NCBI GenBank assembly: GCA_028289345.1
Contig: JANQQL010000015.1
Coordinates: 248,001-312,000, forward strand
Reading direction: 5' to 3'
Length of the DNA: 64,000 nt
Origin: Planctomycetota bacterium
Lineage (GTDB): Bacteria; Planctomycetota; B15-G4; SIAN01
Shown here: piece after piece, positions 45,532-54,279 of the stretch
Layout: every line of letters begins with the position of its first letter
How positions within the stretch are numbered: the stretch's first letter is position 1
Notes under the pieces: model-generated
What the model was told of the DNA's origin: nothing
Database searches by the model: none
The model's input: the letters and a program-made list of their open reading frames with translations, nothing else
Program-made: the position numbers and the translations under genes

Positions 45532-46803
45532 ATGAAGCGGGTTTCGATCGGTTGCTGCATGATTGGCCTGGGAATGCTGTCGTGGACCGGACTGTCGGCG
45601 CCTGCGGCCGCACAACATGAGGACGACTACTTTGTCAGTGTCACGGGCAAAGGCATCTATCGGCTCAACCCCAAGACCAACGAGTTCGAAAGCTTCGCTC
45701 CGTGGATTGGAACCCCGGCGTACAGCTACTGGAACCCGATCAATGGCAACCTGATGGTGCCCGACATCACCGGTGCCGCCATCATGAAGGTGACCCCGGA
45801 AGGCGACCGCTCCATCCTCGCGATTGCGGATCACCTGGTGTTTCCGACCGCTTTCGTGATGCACGAGCCCTCCCAGCGATGCTTCGTCGCCGACTTGAAC
45901 GACAACATCATCGAGGTCGATCCCGGGGGGACCCAAACCGTCTACTCGAGCAACGCCTCGGGCCTGTACAGCAATCCGGCTGGCCTGGCGGTGGACTTCG
46001 ATGGGACCATGTACATCGGCAACTTCACCGGCGGGGAGATTCTGAGAATCCACCCGGGTTCCAACACGCCCCACCTGCTGACCGATGGCGAAGGGCTGAC
46101 CGCGGTGATCGCCGGAATGGACACGGACGGCTCGGGCAACTTGTTTGCGGTGGACGCCGGGACCAACGCCGTGGTCCGCGTCCGAACGGACACCGGCGAG
46201 ATCGACGTGTTCTCGGCCGACCCCCGCTTCGACACGCTACGCGACATTGCCATCATCGAACGCGGGGGGCACTTCAAGCGGGAGCACTTGGTCATTGCCT
46301 CCCCGTTCAGCCACTCCATCTTCGCGATCGACGAACTGGGGAGGGTCGAGGTGCTGCTCAAGGCTGAGGATCTGGACGGATTCATGCAGGGAGTGGCCGT
46401 CCCTTCGGACACCCCCAAGTGCCTGGGCACGGTCGTTCCGATGGGGGAAGGCACCGCCCTCTCCAATGGCAAGGTGCCGCGCCTGAACGGGATCTTTTCG
46501 CCGTGCATCGGCTCCGGGTTCTCGTTAGAGATCAGCAACATTCGGGAAGGCTCCAAAGGCCAGGTGTTGCTGCGGGAGTCCGCCACCAATGGCATGAGCG
46601 TCCAGGTTTATGCCGATCTGCCCAAGGGGTTCCATGCTTGGGCCGGCCCCCAGGAGAAGCGTCGGACCGTGGTCCGGGTCCCCGTCCCCGACGAAGCCGC
46701 TTTGATTGGCGAGACCTTCTATTTCCAAGTCGTCGTGGAAGATCCCGATGCTCCCGGACAGTTCGCCTTCAGCAACTCGGTTGAGGTGACGGTCGGCGAC
46801 TGA
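45532..46803 (+). CDS. Secreted NHL/SMP-30-like beta-propeller protein
   Basis: AGGAGG precedes ATG 45532 by 7 nt; 423 residues with a signal peptide ending near residue 28 (GLSAPAAAQ). Residues about 30-290 form repeated short blade-like units (GIYRLNPKTNEFESF, DNIIEVDPGGTQTVYSS, GTMYIGNFTGGEILRIHPG, GNLFAVDAGTNAVVRV), typical of a six-bladed propeller of the NHL/SGL type. The last 125 residues are a separate beta-rich domain with FYFQVVVEDPDAPGQFAFSN near the end, like the tails of other secreted proteins here. Propellers of this type bind ligands or polymers; no enzyme residues are clear. Confidence 0.82.
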   Translation: MKRVSIGCCMIGLGMLSWTGLSAPAAAQHEDDYFVSVTGKGIYRLNPKTNEFESFAPWIGTPAYSYWNPINGNLMVPDITGAAIMKVTPEGDRSILAIADHLVFPTAFVMHEPSQRCFVADLNDNIIEVDPGGTQTVYSSNASGLYSNPAGLAVDFDGTMYIGNFTGGEILRIHPGSNTPHLLTDGEGLTAVIAGMDTDGSGNLFAVDAGTNAVVRVRTDTGEIDVFSADPRFDTLRDIAIIERGGHFKREHLVIASPFSHSIFAIDELGRVEVLLKAEDLDGFMQGVAVPSDTPKCLGTVVPMGEGTALSNGKVPRLNGIFSPCIGSGFSLEISNIREGSKGQVLLRESATNGMSVQVYADLPKGFHAWAGPQEKRRTVVRVPVPDEAALIGETFYFQVVVEDPDAPGQFAFSNSVEVTVGD

Positions 46804-46818
46804 CTGGAAAAGGCGCGT

Positions 46819-46856
46819 GGATGAGGTGGCTGCTCCCGCGAGCGGTCACCTCATCC
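46819..46856. terminator. Bidirectional hairpin between convergent genes
   Basis: 10-bp stem GGATGAGGTG/CACCTCATCC with an inner GCTC/GAGC stem, placed 15 bases after the stop of the plus gene and overlapping the stop of the minus gene at 46851. Confidence 0.6.
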
Positions 46857-47972
46857 CCCCAAGGCAATCCGCATCCCGTCCTCCCCGTACTCCGTCAGCA
46901 GCCGTCGACCGACGCGCTGGGTGAGGGGATCGTCCGGGCCGAGATGGTTGAGGCTGATCCGGTAAGCGCGAGCGAGATTGGCGCGTGGCTCTTCCAACAT
47001 GGTCATGACGTCCGTCGACGAGCCCGCAGCGCCAGCATCAATGCTTCTCATGCGGGCTTGGAACTGGGCGTTGGACAGCAGCACGAGGAACGGAATCAAA
47101 TCCGGGTGCTCTCGCTTCAGAGCCCGCTCTGCCGAGGTCAATGCCTCCAAAGCCTTGGTCTCCGCCAGAGCCGGGTCTTCGGCAATCAGTTGTTCGGCTT
47201 GGGAAGCAAGTCGTTCCGCACTCAGCCATGCGTCAGAACTCCGAACCGCCGCCGTCGTGGTTTCGACCGGTCGCTCGACAGGCAAGCTGGCCACATCCGC
47301 TCCAGCCGTCCGCAAGACCTCGGCGAGCTCTCGGAAGATCTCGCCTTTGGCGTGGCCCAGACACTCTCGACTTCGGTGACTCTGGTCCGCAAACGCCGGC
47401 CAGGCATAGTAATCCTTGATGCTCGATTCCCTGACATCGTTGACGTTGAGAACGACTCGACCCTCCGAGTCAATCAACTCCATGCGGTACTCCACGTCGT
47501 GGATTTTCTCGAACGCGATCGGAGTTGGTACCACCCCCCCGATCACCATCAATGAGAAAGGCCAGATGATCAGGTTCAGGTAGCTGAGCCCGGTTTCGTG
47601 CCCCTTCCCGGTAACCACTGCCCCGCGCAACATCAGCTGGTCCTGGCGCAGATAGGACGGCTTGAAATCGATGCGTGCCTCGGCCGGGACTCCCTGGCTC
47701 ACGAGCGACTGCGCCACCTCGGCAGAGATGTCCCCGACCCGCACTGACTCCAGGGTCTCGCGAATGTTGCCGCTGGAAGTCACGCTGACCGAGTGACTCG
47801 ACGCCCGAAACCCGCTGACGACGATCTCTTTGCCCGCGAGGGAAGCATTCACCGAAGGAAGAGTGACGCTTTGTTTGAGCGTGGGCCCAATGCCGCAACC
47901 TGCCAGCGGGACGACCAGGGTCAGGGCCATCAAGGTCCGCACGGGCAAACTGCTTCGAAGGAAGTCGACCAT
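46851..47972 (-). CDS. Lipoprotein of unknown function
   Basis: ATG 47972 follows GAGAGGA by 7 nt; 373 residues. The signal peptide ends in the lipobox LAGC (ALTLVVPLAGCGIGPT). The first half looks like an outer-membrane lipoprotein of the GNA1162/CsgG-like kind in general plan (AEVAQSLVSQGVPAEARIDF; SYLNLIIWPFSLMVIGGVVP as a hydrophobic hairpin), but no firm family was identified. The second half is helical and includes Ala/Glu-rich segments (AETKALEALTSAERALKREH) that resemble TPR helices. Probably periplasmic, facing the cell wall; function not inferred. Confidence 0.75.
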   Translation of the reverse strand: MVDFLRSSLPVRTLMALTLVVPLAGCGIGPTLKQSVTLPSVNASLAGKEIVVSGFRASSHSVSVTSSGNIRETLESVRVGDISAEVAQSLVSQGVPAEARIDFKPSYLRQDQLMLRGAVVTGKGHETGLSYLNLIIWPFSLMVIGGVVPTPIAFEKIHDVEYRMELIDSEGRVVLNVNDVRESSIKDYYAWPAFADQSHRSRECLGHAKGEIFRELAEVLRTAGADVASLPVERPVETTTAAVRSSDAWLSAERLASQAEQLIAEDPALAETKALEALTSAERALKREHPDLIPFLVLLSNAQFQARMRSIDAGAAGSSTDVMTMLEEPRANLARAYRISLNHLGPDDPLTQRVGRRLLTEYGEDGMRIALGG

Positions 47973-48663
47973 GTCTGGTCCTCTCTCGTTGTCGCTTTCA
48001 GATCCGCGAATCGCGTCGCGGGTAGGGGGACAACTGCGAACGAGGACCAGCTCTCGACAGTCAAAACCAGGATTTCTTTGCGGGGGCGGAACCTCCCGCG
48101 CAGGGCCGTTGTCGAATGAGCTCTCCGAGTCCTGGAGAAGTTGGCTCTCTCCACCGGGGACTGCCCGCGCCGTAGATCCTCCGCAAGCTCGAAACGGATG
48201 AGGGGTCCCGCCGGCTCCCGACCGGCTCCTTGTGTCTCGGTGGTGGCGGCCCCTCTCGGAGGCCCCCCCTCGCGAGTCAGTCCCCATGACTCGGACAGGA
48301 CGAGCGTCCCCCGGTCGGCCACCACAGGCCTCTTCCTCGCGCGCCTTTTCCAACAGCACGGCAAGGGTTTCCCCTCATCCCACCAGGTTTCGCCGCGTTG
48401 CCTCAACCTGGTCTCCGAGTCGTTCCGATGAATGGAAGGAAGACCCTTGGCAGGACCAAAAAACGAAGGCGCTCGCCGTCGTCCGTCGATACGGGCGGCG
48501 GCGATGCCACCTGCCGCGGAGGAGGGTCCGCCCAAGGACGAGAGTGGCTCGGCTCCCGGAAAGCCGATCCCTCCGACTTCCCTGCACGTGATCAAGGCGT
48601 CCTGCCTTCGATCATGTCCGGCACTCCTCCCGGCGCACGCAGCAAGAGCGGAGGAGCGAAGTC
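47973..48663. other. Intergenic stretch, no gene seen
   Basis: About 690 bases between divergent genes. All frames give Arg/Pro/Ser-rich peptides without ribosome-binding sites. Presumably holds two promoters; nothing more specific was found, and a small RNA cannot be excluded. Confidence 0.4.
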
Positions 48664-49668
48664 GTGGATACTGTCTTGATCACAGGGGCCATGGGCTTCC
48701 TGGGAACCCACTTGACGGAACGACTGCTGAAAGCAGGCAAGACCGTGTGGGCACTGGATCTGTTCGACCCGCCCCATGCGCGTCACTTGCAGGACTACGA
48801 TCGCTTCCACCTGGTGGTCGACACGATTCGCAATCGCACCACCTTGCAGAAGCTAGTCGATCGTGCAGACACCATCTGCCACTTGGCGGCGGTTGCTTGC
48901 CCGGATCAATACGTCCGCAATCCGCGCAAGGTCATGGACATCTCACTCTTGGCAGGCCTGGATCTGGTCGAGATGGTTCGCCTGACCGATAAGTTCTTCT
49001 TCTTCACGTCTACTTCTGAAGTGTACGGCAAGAGCCCGGCGCTTCCCTTCGCCGAAGATGACGACCGAGTGCTGGGGAGCACGGATGTGAACCGCTGGTG
49101 TTACAGCACCAGCAAGTCCGCCCTCGAGCACTACCTGAAAGCCTGTCATCAGGAACACCAACTGGACTACGCCATCGTTCGTCTGTTCAACGTCTACGGT
49201 CCCCACCTGAAAGGCCGAGTCGTTTCCCGATACGTCGAGGCCGCTGTCGAGAACCGTCCTCTGATCGTCCATGGGGACGGAAATCAGACCCGCTGCTTCA
49301 CCTACGTGGACGACGTGGTGGAGGCCTTCCTCGGAATCCTCAACAATCCGAAGGCTCACAACCAGACCTTCAACATCGGGAACCCGGTGGAGACCTCGAT
49401 TCTCGATCTTGCGCGCACGGTTCTCCGGGAAGCCGGAAGACCGGAAACGGACCTGGAGTTCGTCAGCCACCAGAGCGCGGTGGGTGACAGCTACGAGGAC
49501 ATCCCTCGCCGGGTGCCGGACATCTCGCGAATTCGTGAGGTCCTTGGCTGGGAGCCTTCGACCGACCTGCGCACCGGTCTCCAGCGCATGATTCATGACT
49601 ATCGCTTCTCGTTCGAATCATCGGTGTCTCCGGCGAGGCAGCCCCTTGCCGTAGGACTCTCCCAGTGA
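48664..49668 (+). CDS. NAD-dependent epimerase/dehydratase (ArnA/UXS-like)
   Basis: GTG 48664 follows GGAGGAG by 8 nt; 334 residues. The Rossmann motif is VLITGAMGFLGTHLTERLL and the catalytic YxxxK sits in CYSTSKSALEHYLK, with FTSTSEVYGKSPAL as the active-site Ser/Thr strand. HLAAVACPDQYVRNPRKVMD and LFNVYGPHLKGRVVSRYVEA place it nearest to UDP-glucuronate decarboxylase and the ArnA C-terminal domain, with UDP-sugar epimerases and PseB as alternatives. It acts on nucleotide sugars in the cytoplasm. It overlaps the following aminotransferase gene as TGATG, so the two most likely make a 4-amino sugar in sequence. Confidence 0.85.
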   Translation: MDTVLITGAMGFLGTHLTERLLKAGKTVWALDLFDPPHARHLQDYDRFHLVVDTIRNRTTLQKLVDRADTICHLAAVACPDQYVRNPRKVMDISLLAGLDLVEMVRLTDKFFFFTSTSEVYGKSPALPFAEDDDRVLGSTDVNRWCYSTSKSALEHYLKACHQEHQLDYAIVRLFNVYGPHLKGRVVSRYVEAAVENRPLIVHGDGNQTRCFTYVDDVVEAFLGILNNPKAHNQTFNIGNPVETSILDLARTVLREAGRPETDLEFVSHQSAVGDSYEDIPRRVPDISRIREVLGWEPSTDLRTGLQRMIHDYRFSFESSVSPARQPLAVGLSQ

Positions 49669-50846
49669 TGCGGGAAGGGACCTCGCCGGAGCGCTGCTCC
49701 CCACCGATTCCGTACTGCCGCCATGACCTCGGAGAAGCCGAGATCGAAGCCGTGGCCCAAGTCCTTCGAAGCGGGTGGATCGCCCGGGGCCCCTTGGCCA
49801 AACAATTCGAAGAAGCCTGTGCCAATCAGATGCACGCTTCTCATGCGGTGTCGTGCAGCAACGGTAGCGCGGCCTTGGAGATTGCGGTCCGCGCCTTGGG
49901 AATCGGACCCGGGGACGAAGTGATCGTGCCGACCTTGACTTGGGTTGCCACCGCCTCCTGCGTGCGCCTTGCCGGAGCGACCCCGGTGTTCGCGGACATT
50001 CAGGCGCCTCACCACTCCCTCGATGCCCGATCCGTCGAACCACGCATCACCGACCGAACCAAGGCCGTCATCGCTGTCGACTTTGCCGGCGTTCCCCACG
50101 ACCTTGCCGAGCTGAAATCGCTTTGCGACAAACGCGGCTTGTTTCTCATTCAAGACGCGGCTCATTCTTTTGGGGCGCACTTCCCCGACAACGTCCCGGT
50201 CGGTGCCGACAACACCGCAGACATCGTCACGTTCAGTTTTCATCCCGCGAAGTCCATCACCACCGCCGAAGGCGGCTTGCTGACCACCGGCAGTGCCGAC
50301 ATCGCGAACCGCCTGCGGTTGATCCGTTCCAGCGGCGTGAGTCGGGAACACACCACCTGCCGAGGTGCATGGGATGTCCGAGCGGAAGAACTCGGCAGCA
50401 ACCACCATCTGACCGAGATCCAAGCGGCGATCGGTCTCGTGCAGCTTGAGCGTTGGAGTGAGTTTCGGGAGCTCCGGCGAGAGGCATTTGGGAAGCTGAC
50501 AGAGCGCCTGATGCCTTGGCGCGAGCAACTCGAGTTGCCGAGCCATCCCGCGGGTTCCAGCCACAACCTGTACATCGTTCGACTGGCTTCGTCGTTCGGC
50601 GGCGAGCAACGCGGGCAACTCCTCGATTGGCTCCATCAACACTCGATTCGGGCCCACGTACACTATCCCCTGCTCCACCGGCAACCGGTGTTCGAGGCCT
50701 CGCCGCACACCAGTGATGCCGAGTTCCCCCAGGCCACCGCCTACGAAGCGCGCGCCCTGACCCTGCCGCTGTTCCCCGGCATCAGCGACGGCGAACTCGG
50801 TCGGGTGGCCGCCACCGTGGAAGCGGGACTGCATCGGCTACAGTGA
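49668..50846 (+). CDS. DegT/DnrJ/EryC1-family sugar aminotransferase (PseC/ArnB-like)
   Basis: 392 residues from ATG 49668, overlapping the epimerase stop. A PLP-dependent enzyme that adds an amino group to a 4-keto nucleotide sugar. Family signatures: SGWIARGPLAKQFEEACA, NGSAALEIAVRALGIGPGDE (PLP phosphate), VPTLTWVATA, QDAAHSFGAHF (Asp contacting the pyridine N), and the Schiff-base Lys195 in FSFHPAKSITTAEGG. The C-terminal IRAHVHYPLLHRQPVF is typical of PseC- and ArnB-type members. With the epimerase it may supply the amino sugar for the nonulosonic-acid-like operon at 54.3-59.6 kb. Confidence 0.9.
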   Translation: MREGTSPERCSPPIPYCRHDLGEAEIEAVAQVLRSGWIARGPLAKQFEEACANQMHASHAVSCSNGSAALEIAVRALGIGPGDEVIVPTLTWVATASCVRLAGATPVFADIQAPHHSLDARSVEPRITDRTKAVIAVDFAGVPHDLAELKSLCDKRGLFLIQDAAHSFGAHFPDNVPVGADNTADIVTFSFHPAKSITTAEGGLLTTGSADIANRLRLIRSSGVSREHTTCRGAWDVRAEELGSNHHLTEIQAAIGLVQLERWSEFRELRREAFGKLTERLMPWREQLELPSHPAGSSHNLYIVRLASSFGGEQRGQLLDWLHQHSIRAHVHYPLLHRQPVFEASPHTSDAEFPQATAYEARALTLPLFPGISDGELGRVAATVEAGLHRLQ

Positions 50847-50956
50847 AGGCGAGGGTGTCTCCGAGGTACTCCTAGGAGCCCGCCCCGGGCTCGAGAACGC
50901 CTGGTTGCCGTGGAGTGCCACGAGTTCGAAGTCCTGACCGCTCAAGAGGTCCGCTG

Positions 50957-52276
50957 ATGCTTCGTGATCGAGTGAAGGCCACCATCGACTGGTTGGTGCG
51001 CATGGCCACCGAACCGCGCACCGAACTCACCCGCTGGCAGCGACGTGCCCGCAACGCTTACGACCTGGGTCGTTTTGGGGCCCGCCAGCTTCGCGAGGAC
51101 CGAGCCCCCTTGATGGCCGGGGCTCTGGCCTTTCGAACCTTGTTCGCTCTGCTTCCCGTTCTGGTCGTGGTCACGGTCGCGGTTCGAGCGATCAAGGGAG
51201 GCGCCGACTTCTCCCTGTGGACCCAGGAGTTCCTGCAATTCGTCGGTCTCTATCACTGGACCGTCCCCGGGGACGGAGAGTCGAATCAAGCACTCGGCAC
51301 GTTCATCACCGAGAAAACCACCGGGCTCAACTTGGCGGCTCTGGGCTGGGTGGGGTTCACCGTGCTGGTCTATTCCGCGATTGGTTTGATCGTCACCATT
51401 GAAAACAGCTTCAACGTCATCTGTCGCGCGCCGCAAGGACGTTCTTGGACTCGTCGCCTCCCGCTGTACTGGACCGTGTTGACCATGAGCCCGGTCTTGT
51501 TCGCCACACTCTTGTTCTTGAATCAACGCTTTGATCAGTGGGCGGCAGAAATCGAACAATGGCAGACCTTGCTGAACGGTAGCCGGCTGATGTGGAGCTT
51601 CCTGATCACCTGGTTCTCGGTGTTCGTGATCTTCCTGCTGGTGCCGAACACTTCCATGTCGGTCCGCGCCGCAGCCACCGGTTCCCTGGTTTCGGGAATC
51701 CTGCTCGAGATCGGTCGGCATTCCCTGGGAGCCTATCTTCAGAACGCGTTCAAGCTGAGTGAGCTGTACGGATCCCTCGGGCTCATCCCCATCTTCATGT
51801 TCTGGGTGTACTTGATGTGGATGGCAGTCCTGTTTGGCCTTCAGGTCACCGCCACCCTGCAAGCGCTTGGTGGTCGCCGTCTTGAAGAAATGAAGCAACG
51901 CGGCATGGATCGCATCGGTTTGGTGGACCCGGCATCGATGATCTCGTTGATGCGTCTGGTGGCCGATCGATTCCAAGAGGGATCCTCGACAAACTTGCCC
52001 GACGTTTCCGACGCCCTCGGAATCCCCGAGCCGGTGGCCCAAGGCATGGTCGACGGCCTGACCCGGGAAGGCTTCCTGCACATCGTGCACCAGGAAGATC
52101 ACACCTTCACTCTGGCGAAACCCGCCACCGAAATCCCCGCCGAGCAACTCATCGACCTCGGCTATCGCCTGGCGGACGAAGGCTCGACCGTGCAGACCAC
52201 CGCGACGGTTCGCATGTTGCGCAAAGCGCAGATGCAAAGTGCGGCGCAGCTGACGTTGGCGTCCGTGCTGGACTGA
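50957..52276 (+). CDS. YihY/BrkB-family inner membrane protein
   Basis: ATG 50957 after AGAGGT; 439 residues. The YihY core is clear: APLMAGALAFRTLFALLPVL at about residue 53, VLVYSAIGLIVTIENSFNVI, a membrane helix in WSFLITWFSVFVIFLLVPNT, and GSLGLIPIFMFWVYLMWMAV at about 275. Five or six membrane helices are expected. The last 130 residues are soluble and include a winged-helix-like stretch (VSDALGIPEPVAQGMVDGLT), as in the longer members of this family. Biochemical function is unsettled for the whole family. It follows the aminotransferase by 110 bases and may share its transcript. Confidence 0.87.
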   Translation: MLRDRVKATIDWLVRMATEPRTELTRWQRRARNAYDLGRFGARQLREDRAPLMAGALAFRTLFALLPVLVVVTVAVRAIKGGADFSLWTQEFLQFVGLYHWTVPGDGESNQALGTFITEKTTGLNLAALGWVGFTVLVYSAIGLIVTIENSFNVICRAPQGRSWTRRLPLYWTVLTMSPVLFATLLFLNQRFDQWAAEIEQWQTLLNGSRLMWSFLITWFSVFVIFLLVPNTSMSVRAAATGSLVSGILLEIGRHSLGAYLQNAFKLSELYGSLGLIPIFMFWVYLMWMAVLFGLQVTATLQALGGRRLEEMKQRGMDRIGLVDPASMISLMRLVADRFQEGSSTNLPDVSDALGIPEPVAQGMVDGLTREGFLHIVHQEDHTFTLAKPATEIPAEQLIDLGYRLADEGSTVQTTATVRMLRKAQMQSAAQLTLASVLD

Positions 52277-52510
52277 TTCCCGTCTCGCAGACCAGGCGAT
52301 GAGTCACTCGCCGACCGCGGTCGCTGCTCCAGGATGCCTCGACCATTCAGCATTTCCCGTTTGGAGATGGTGAGAGCAAGAGCTCGAGCGGTTGGCAACG
52401 AGCGCAGAGAACGGAGAACGCAGGTTCGGTCGTCGAAGTTCAGAGATGGAGAGACTCAAGTGCACCAGGCTGGGTAAACGGTGCTCGCTCTTCGAAGGGC
52501 TTCGGAACGT

Positions 52511-52547
52511 CCCGTGGGCTACCGGCGACGACAGCCCACGGGTTTGT
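52511..52547. terminator. Hairpin terminator between convergent genes
   Basis: Perfect 10-bp stem CCCGTGGGCT/AGCCCACGGG (52511-52520, 52533-52542) with a 12-nt loop, followed on the plus strand by TTTGTT. It lies 234 bases after the YihY stop and 26 bases after the stop of the minus gene at 52569; probably serves both. Confidence 0.65.
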
Positions 52548-52568
52548 TCCAGAGAACTCGTGGAGTTC

Positions 52569-53918
52569 CTAGCGGATGATCAGCAAGGATGGCGAGCTGA
52601 ACAGCAAGTATCCTTCGCCGACCACATTGGTGACGACCTGAAGATGAGTCACCCACGGAGCCGGCGAGATTCCTGGAAGTGTCCCGCTTTGGAAGCCGTT
52701 CGCATCCAAGTTTGGCAGCGCGCCCGCGTAACTGAAGCAACACGCAATCGTCGGCGCGTCGAAAGCGTTCTGGGGCCCAAAACCATTCACAAAAGTCTGG
52801 TAGAGGATCCCGACCGCTGTCTGATCGTTCGGGGTGCCCTGGATCCAATAGGGAATGTCCACTCCCGCGCTGGTCCACGTACTGAGCAGCTTGAACTGCT
52901 GGGGGACCTGCTCTCCAAAGTCCATGGCGTCGACCGAGATCAGCTCCCTGTCTATGCCGCTTCCCCCTTGGCTCCCGCCACCGATCCCGCCAGAGATCGA
53001 GACAGAGCCAACGGTTCTCAGCACTCCGGTCAGGAAGCCTCCATCGTAGGTGATGCCATTTCCGCCATCCCCCCCGGCTCCGGAAGAGTTGCCCACGCCA
53101 CCGATCAAGGTGCTCTCCTGAACAAAGGCCCAGTTGCATTGTTCCATGGTGAGCGCATCAGCACCATCCGCAGCGCCATTCACGTCATTTCCCCCCGCGC
53201 CACCAATCAGAGTGCTGTTGAAGAGGCTCACCGAGATTCCCAAAACTGAGCTGGAGGGTGGGTCGCCGTCGGAACCAAGCACGTTCAACGCGGGCGCTGC
53301 AAGCTTCCCCATGGGACTCGAGCTATTGGCCTGTCCCGGCGCTCCCTCGATCGTACAGTCGACGAAACAGGTCATGACATCATCGCCAATACACGTGATG
53401 GCGCCTTGGTGGCTTCCGTCGTCGTTCCCTGAAGCCAGACCCGGTTGAAACACACAGTCTTCGAAGTACAGCGTCGACTGAGACGCCTTCCTTACGTACA
53501 CATTTCGTGGGTTGGCTGCCAGGCCCGGGGTGTCACTACTCACAAAGACAATGTCGCGAAAGTTGACAATCTTGTTCGCGATGTTGTCCGCATAAAAGAG
53601 CCCCTCGATCGTGACCAAACCCTCGTCCGCACTCGCGATGGTGAGGTCTCTGTCCGGCAGTAGGAAAGCGTTGGCAATCGTGGTGGGGTGAGTCATGCCA
53701 TTCGCCGGAGGGCCAGAGACGGTTCCGGTGCCCGTGTAGGTCCCCCCACGAATGAGGAGAATGGAGACGTTGGTGTCCTCCAAAGCACACTGGATTTCCT
53801 CGGCGGTACCGACGACACACAGTCCGCCTCCTGGGCAAAACGGTGTGGGGTCCGATGATTCGAGCAAAGCGGAGAGTCCGATCGCGAAGACAGAGAGTGT
53901 GGTTTTCGTGACAAGCAC
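52569..53918 (-). CDS. Secreted protein, probable right-handed beta-helix
   Basis: GTG 53918 is favoured: GAAAGGAG precedes it by 6 nt, whereas TTG 53921 is too close. Product 449 residues with a signal-like N-terminus. The lead-in AEEIQCALEDTNVSILLIRG and many short strands with Asn/Gly turns (STLYFEDCVFQPG, FNSTLIGGAGGNDVNGAADG, QESTLIGGVGNSSGAGGDGG) are typical of right-handed beta-helix surface proteins. Two near-identical STLIGG segments mark adjacent coils. The tail (WVTHLQVVTNVVGEGYLLFS) resembles that of the protein at 40263-41441. Probably exported and surface-bound; no enzyme motif seen. Confidence 0.75.
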   Translation of the reverse strand: MLVTKTTLSVFAIGLSALLESSDPTPFCPGGGLCVVGTAEEIQCALEDTNVSILLIRGGTYTGTGTVSGPPANGMTHPTTIANAFLLPDRDLTIASADEGLVTIEGLFYADNIANKIVNFRDIVFVSSDTPGLAANPRNVYVRKASQSTLYFEDCVFQPGLASGNDDGSHQGAITCIGDDVMTCFVDCTIEGAPGQANSSSPMGKLAAPALNVLGSDGDPPSSSVLGISVSLFNSTLIGGAGGNDVNGAADGADALTMEQCNWAFVQESTLIGGVGNSSGAGGDGGNGITYDGGFLTGVLRTVGSVSISGGIGGGSQGGSGIDRELISVDAMDFGEQVPQQFKLLSTWTSAGVDIPYWIQGTPNDQTAVGILYQTFVNGFGPQNAFDAPTIACCFSYAGALPNLDANGFQSGTLPGISPAPWVTHLQVVTNVVGEGYLLFSSPSLLIIR

Positions 53919-54279
53919 CAAGGGCTCCTTTCAAGAGATGTCCGGGAAGCGGAGAGCGCAACTCGATCTCCGTTGCGCGGAAGCCTTGTCACAACTTTGG
54001 GCAGCGCAGAAGTTGCAAAGAAACTCAGAAAGGCGGTGACCGGACCAGCGATCTCTTCATCGCCGTGCGGATTGCAATCAGCGAATGAGCTTGCCGTCAC
54101 CCGCAAGAGCAAAGGCGGAAGACGACACGATGAGGATGGAGTCGGACAGCACTTCGAATGGAAGCGTCGGGGCTCTTGTCACCGTTGGCCCACGCACAAA
54201 CCACGGCTCAAGCCGATGGTCCGGCTCCGCTCATTCAGGCGAAGTCGACGGCGTCACAAGGGTTCGTACCCGACCGCGT
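53919..54279. other. Intergenic stretch, no gene seen
   Basis: About 360 bases between the sulfotransferase stop and the start of the secreted-protein gene, both minus. It holds the promoter of the secreted-protein gene; no clear terminator follows the sulfotransferase gene. Confidence 0.4.
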
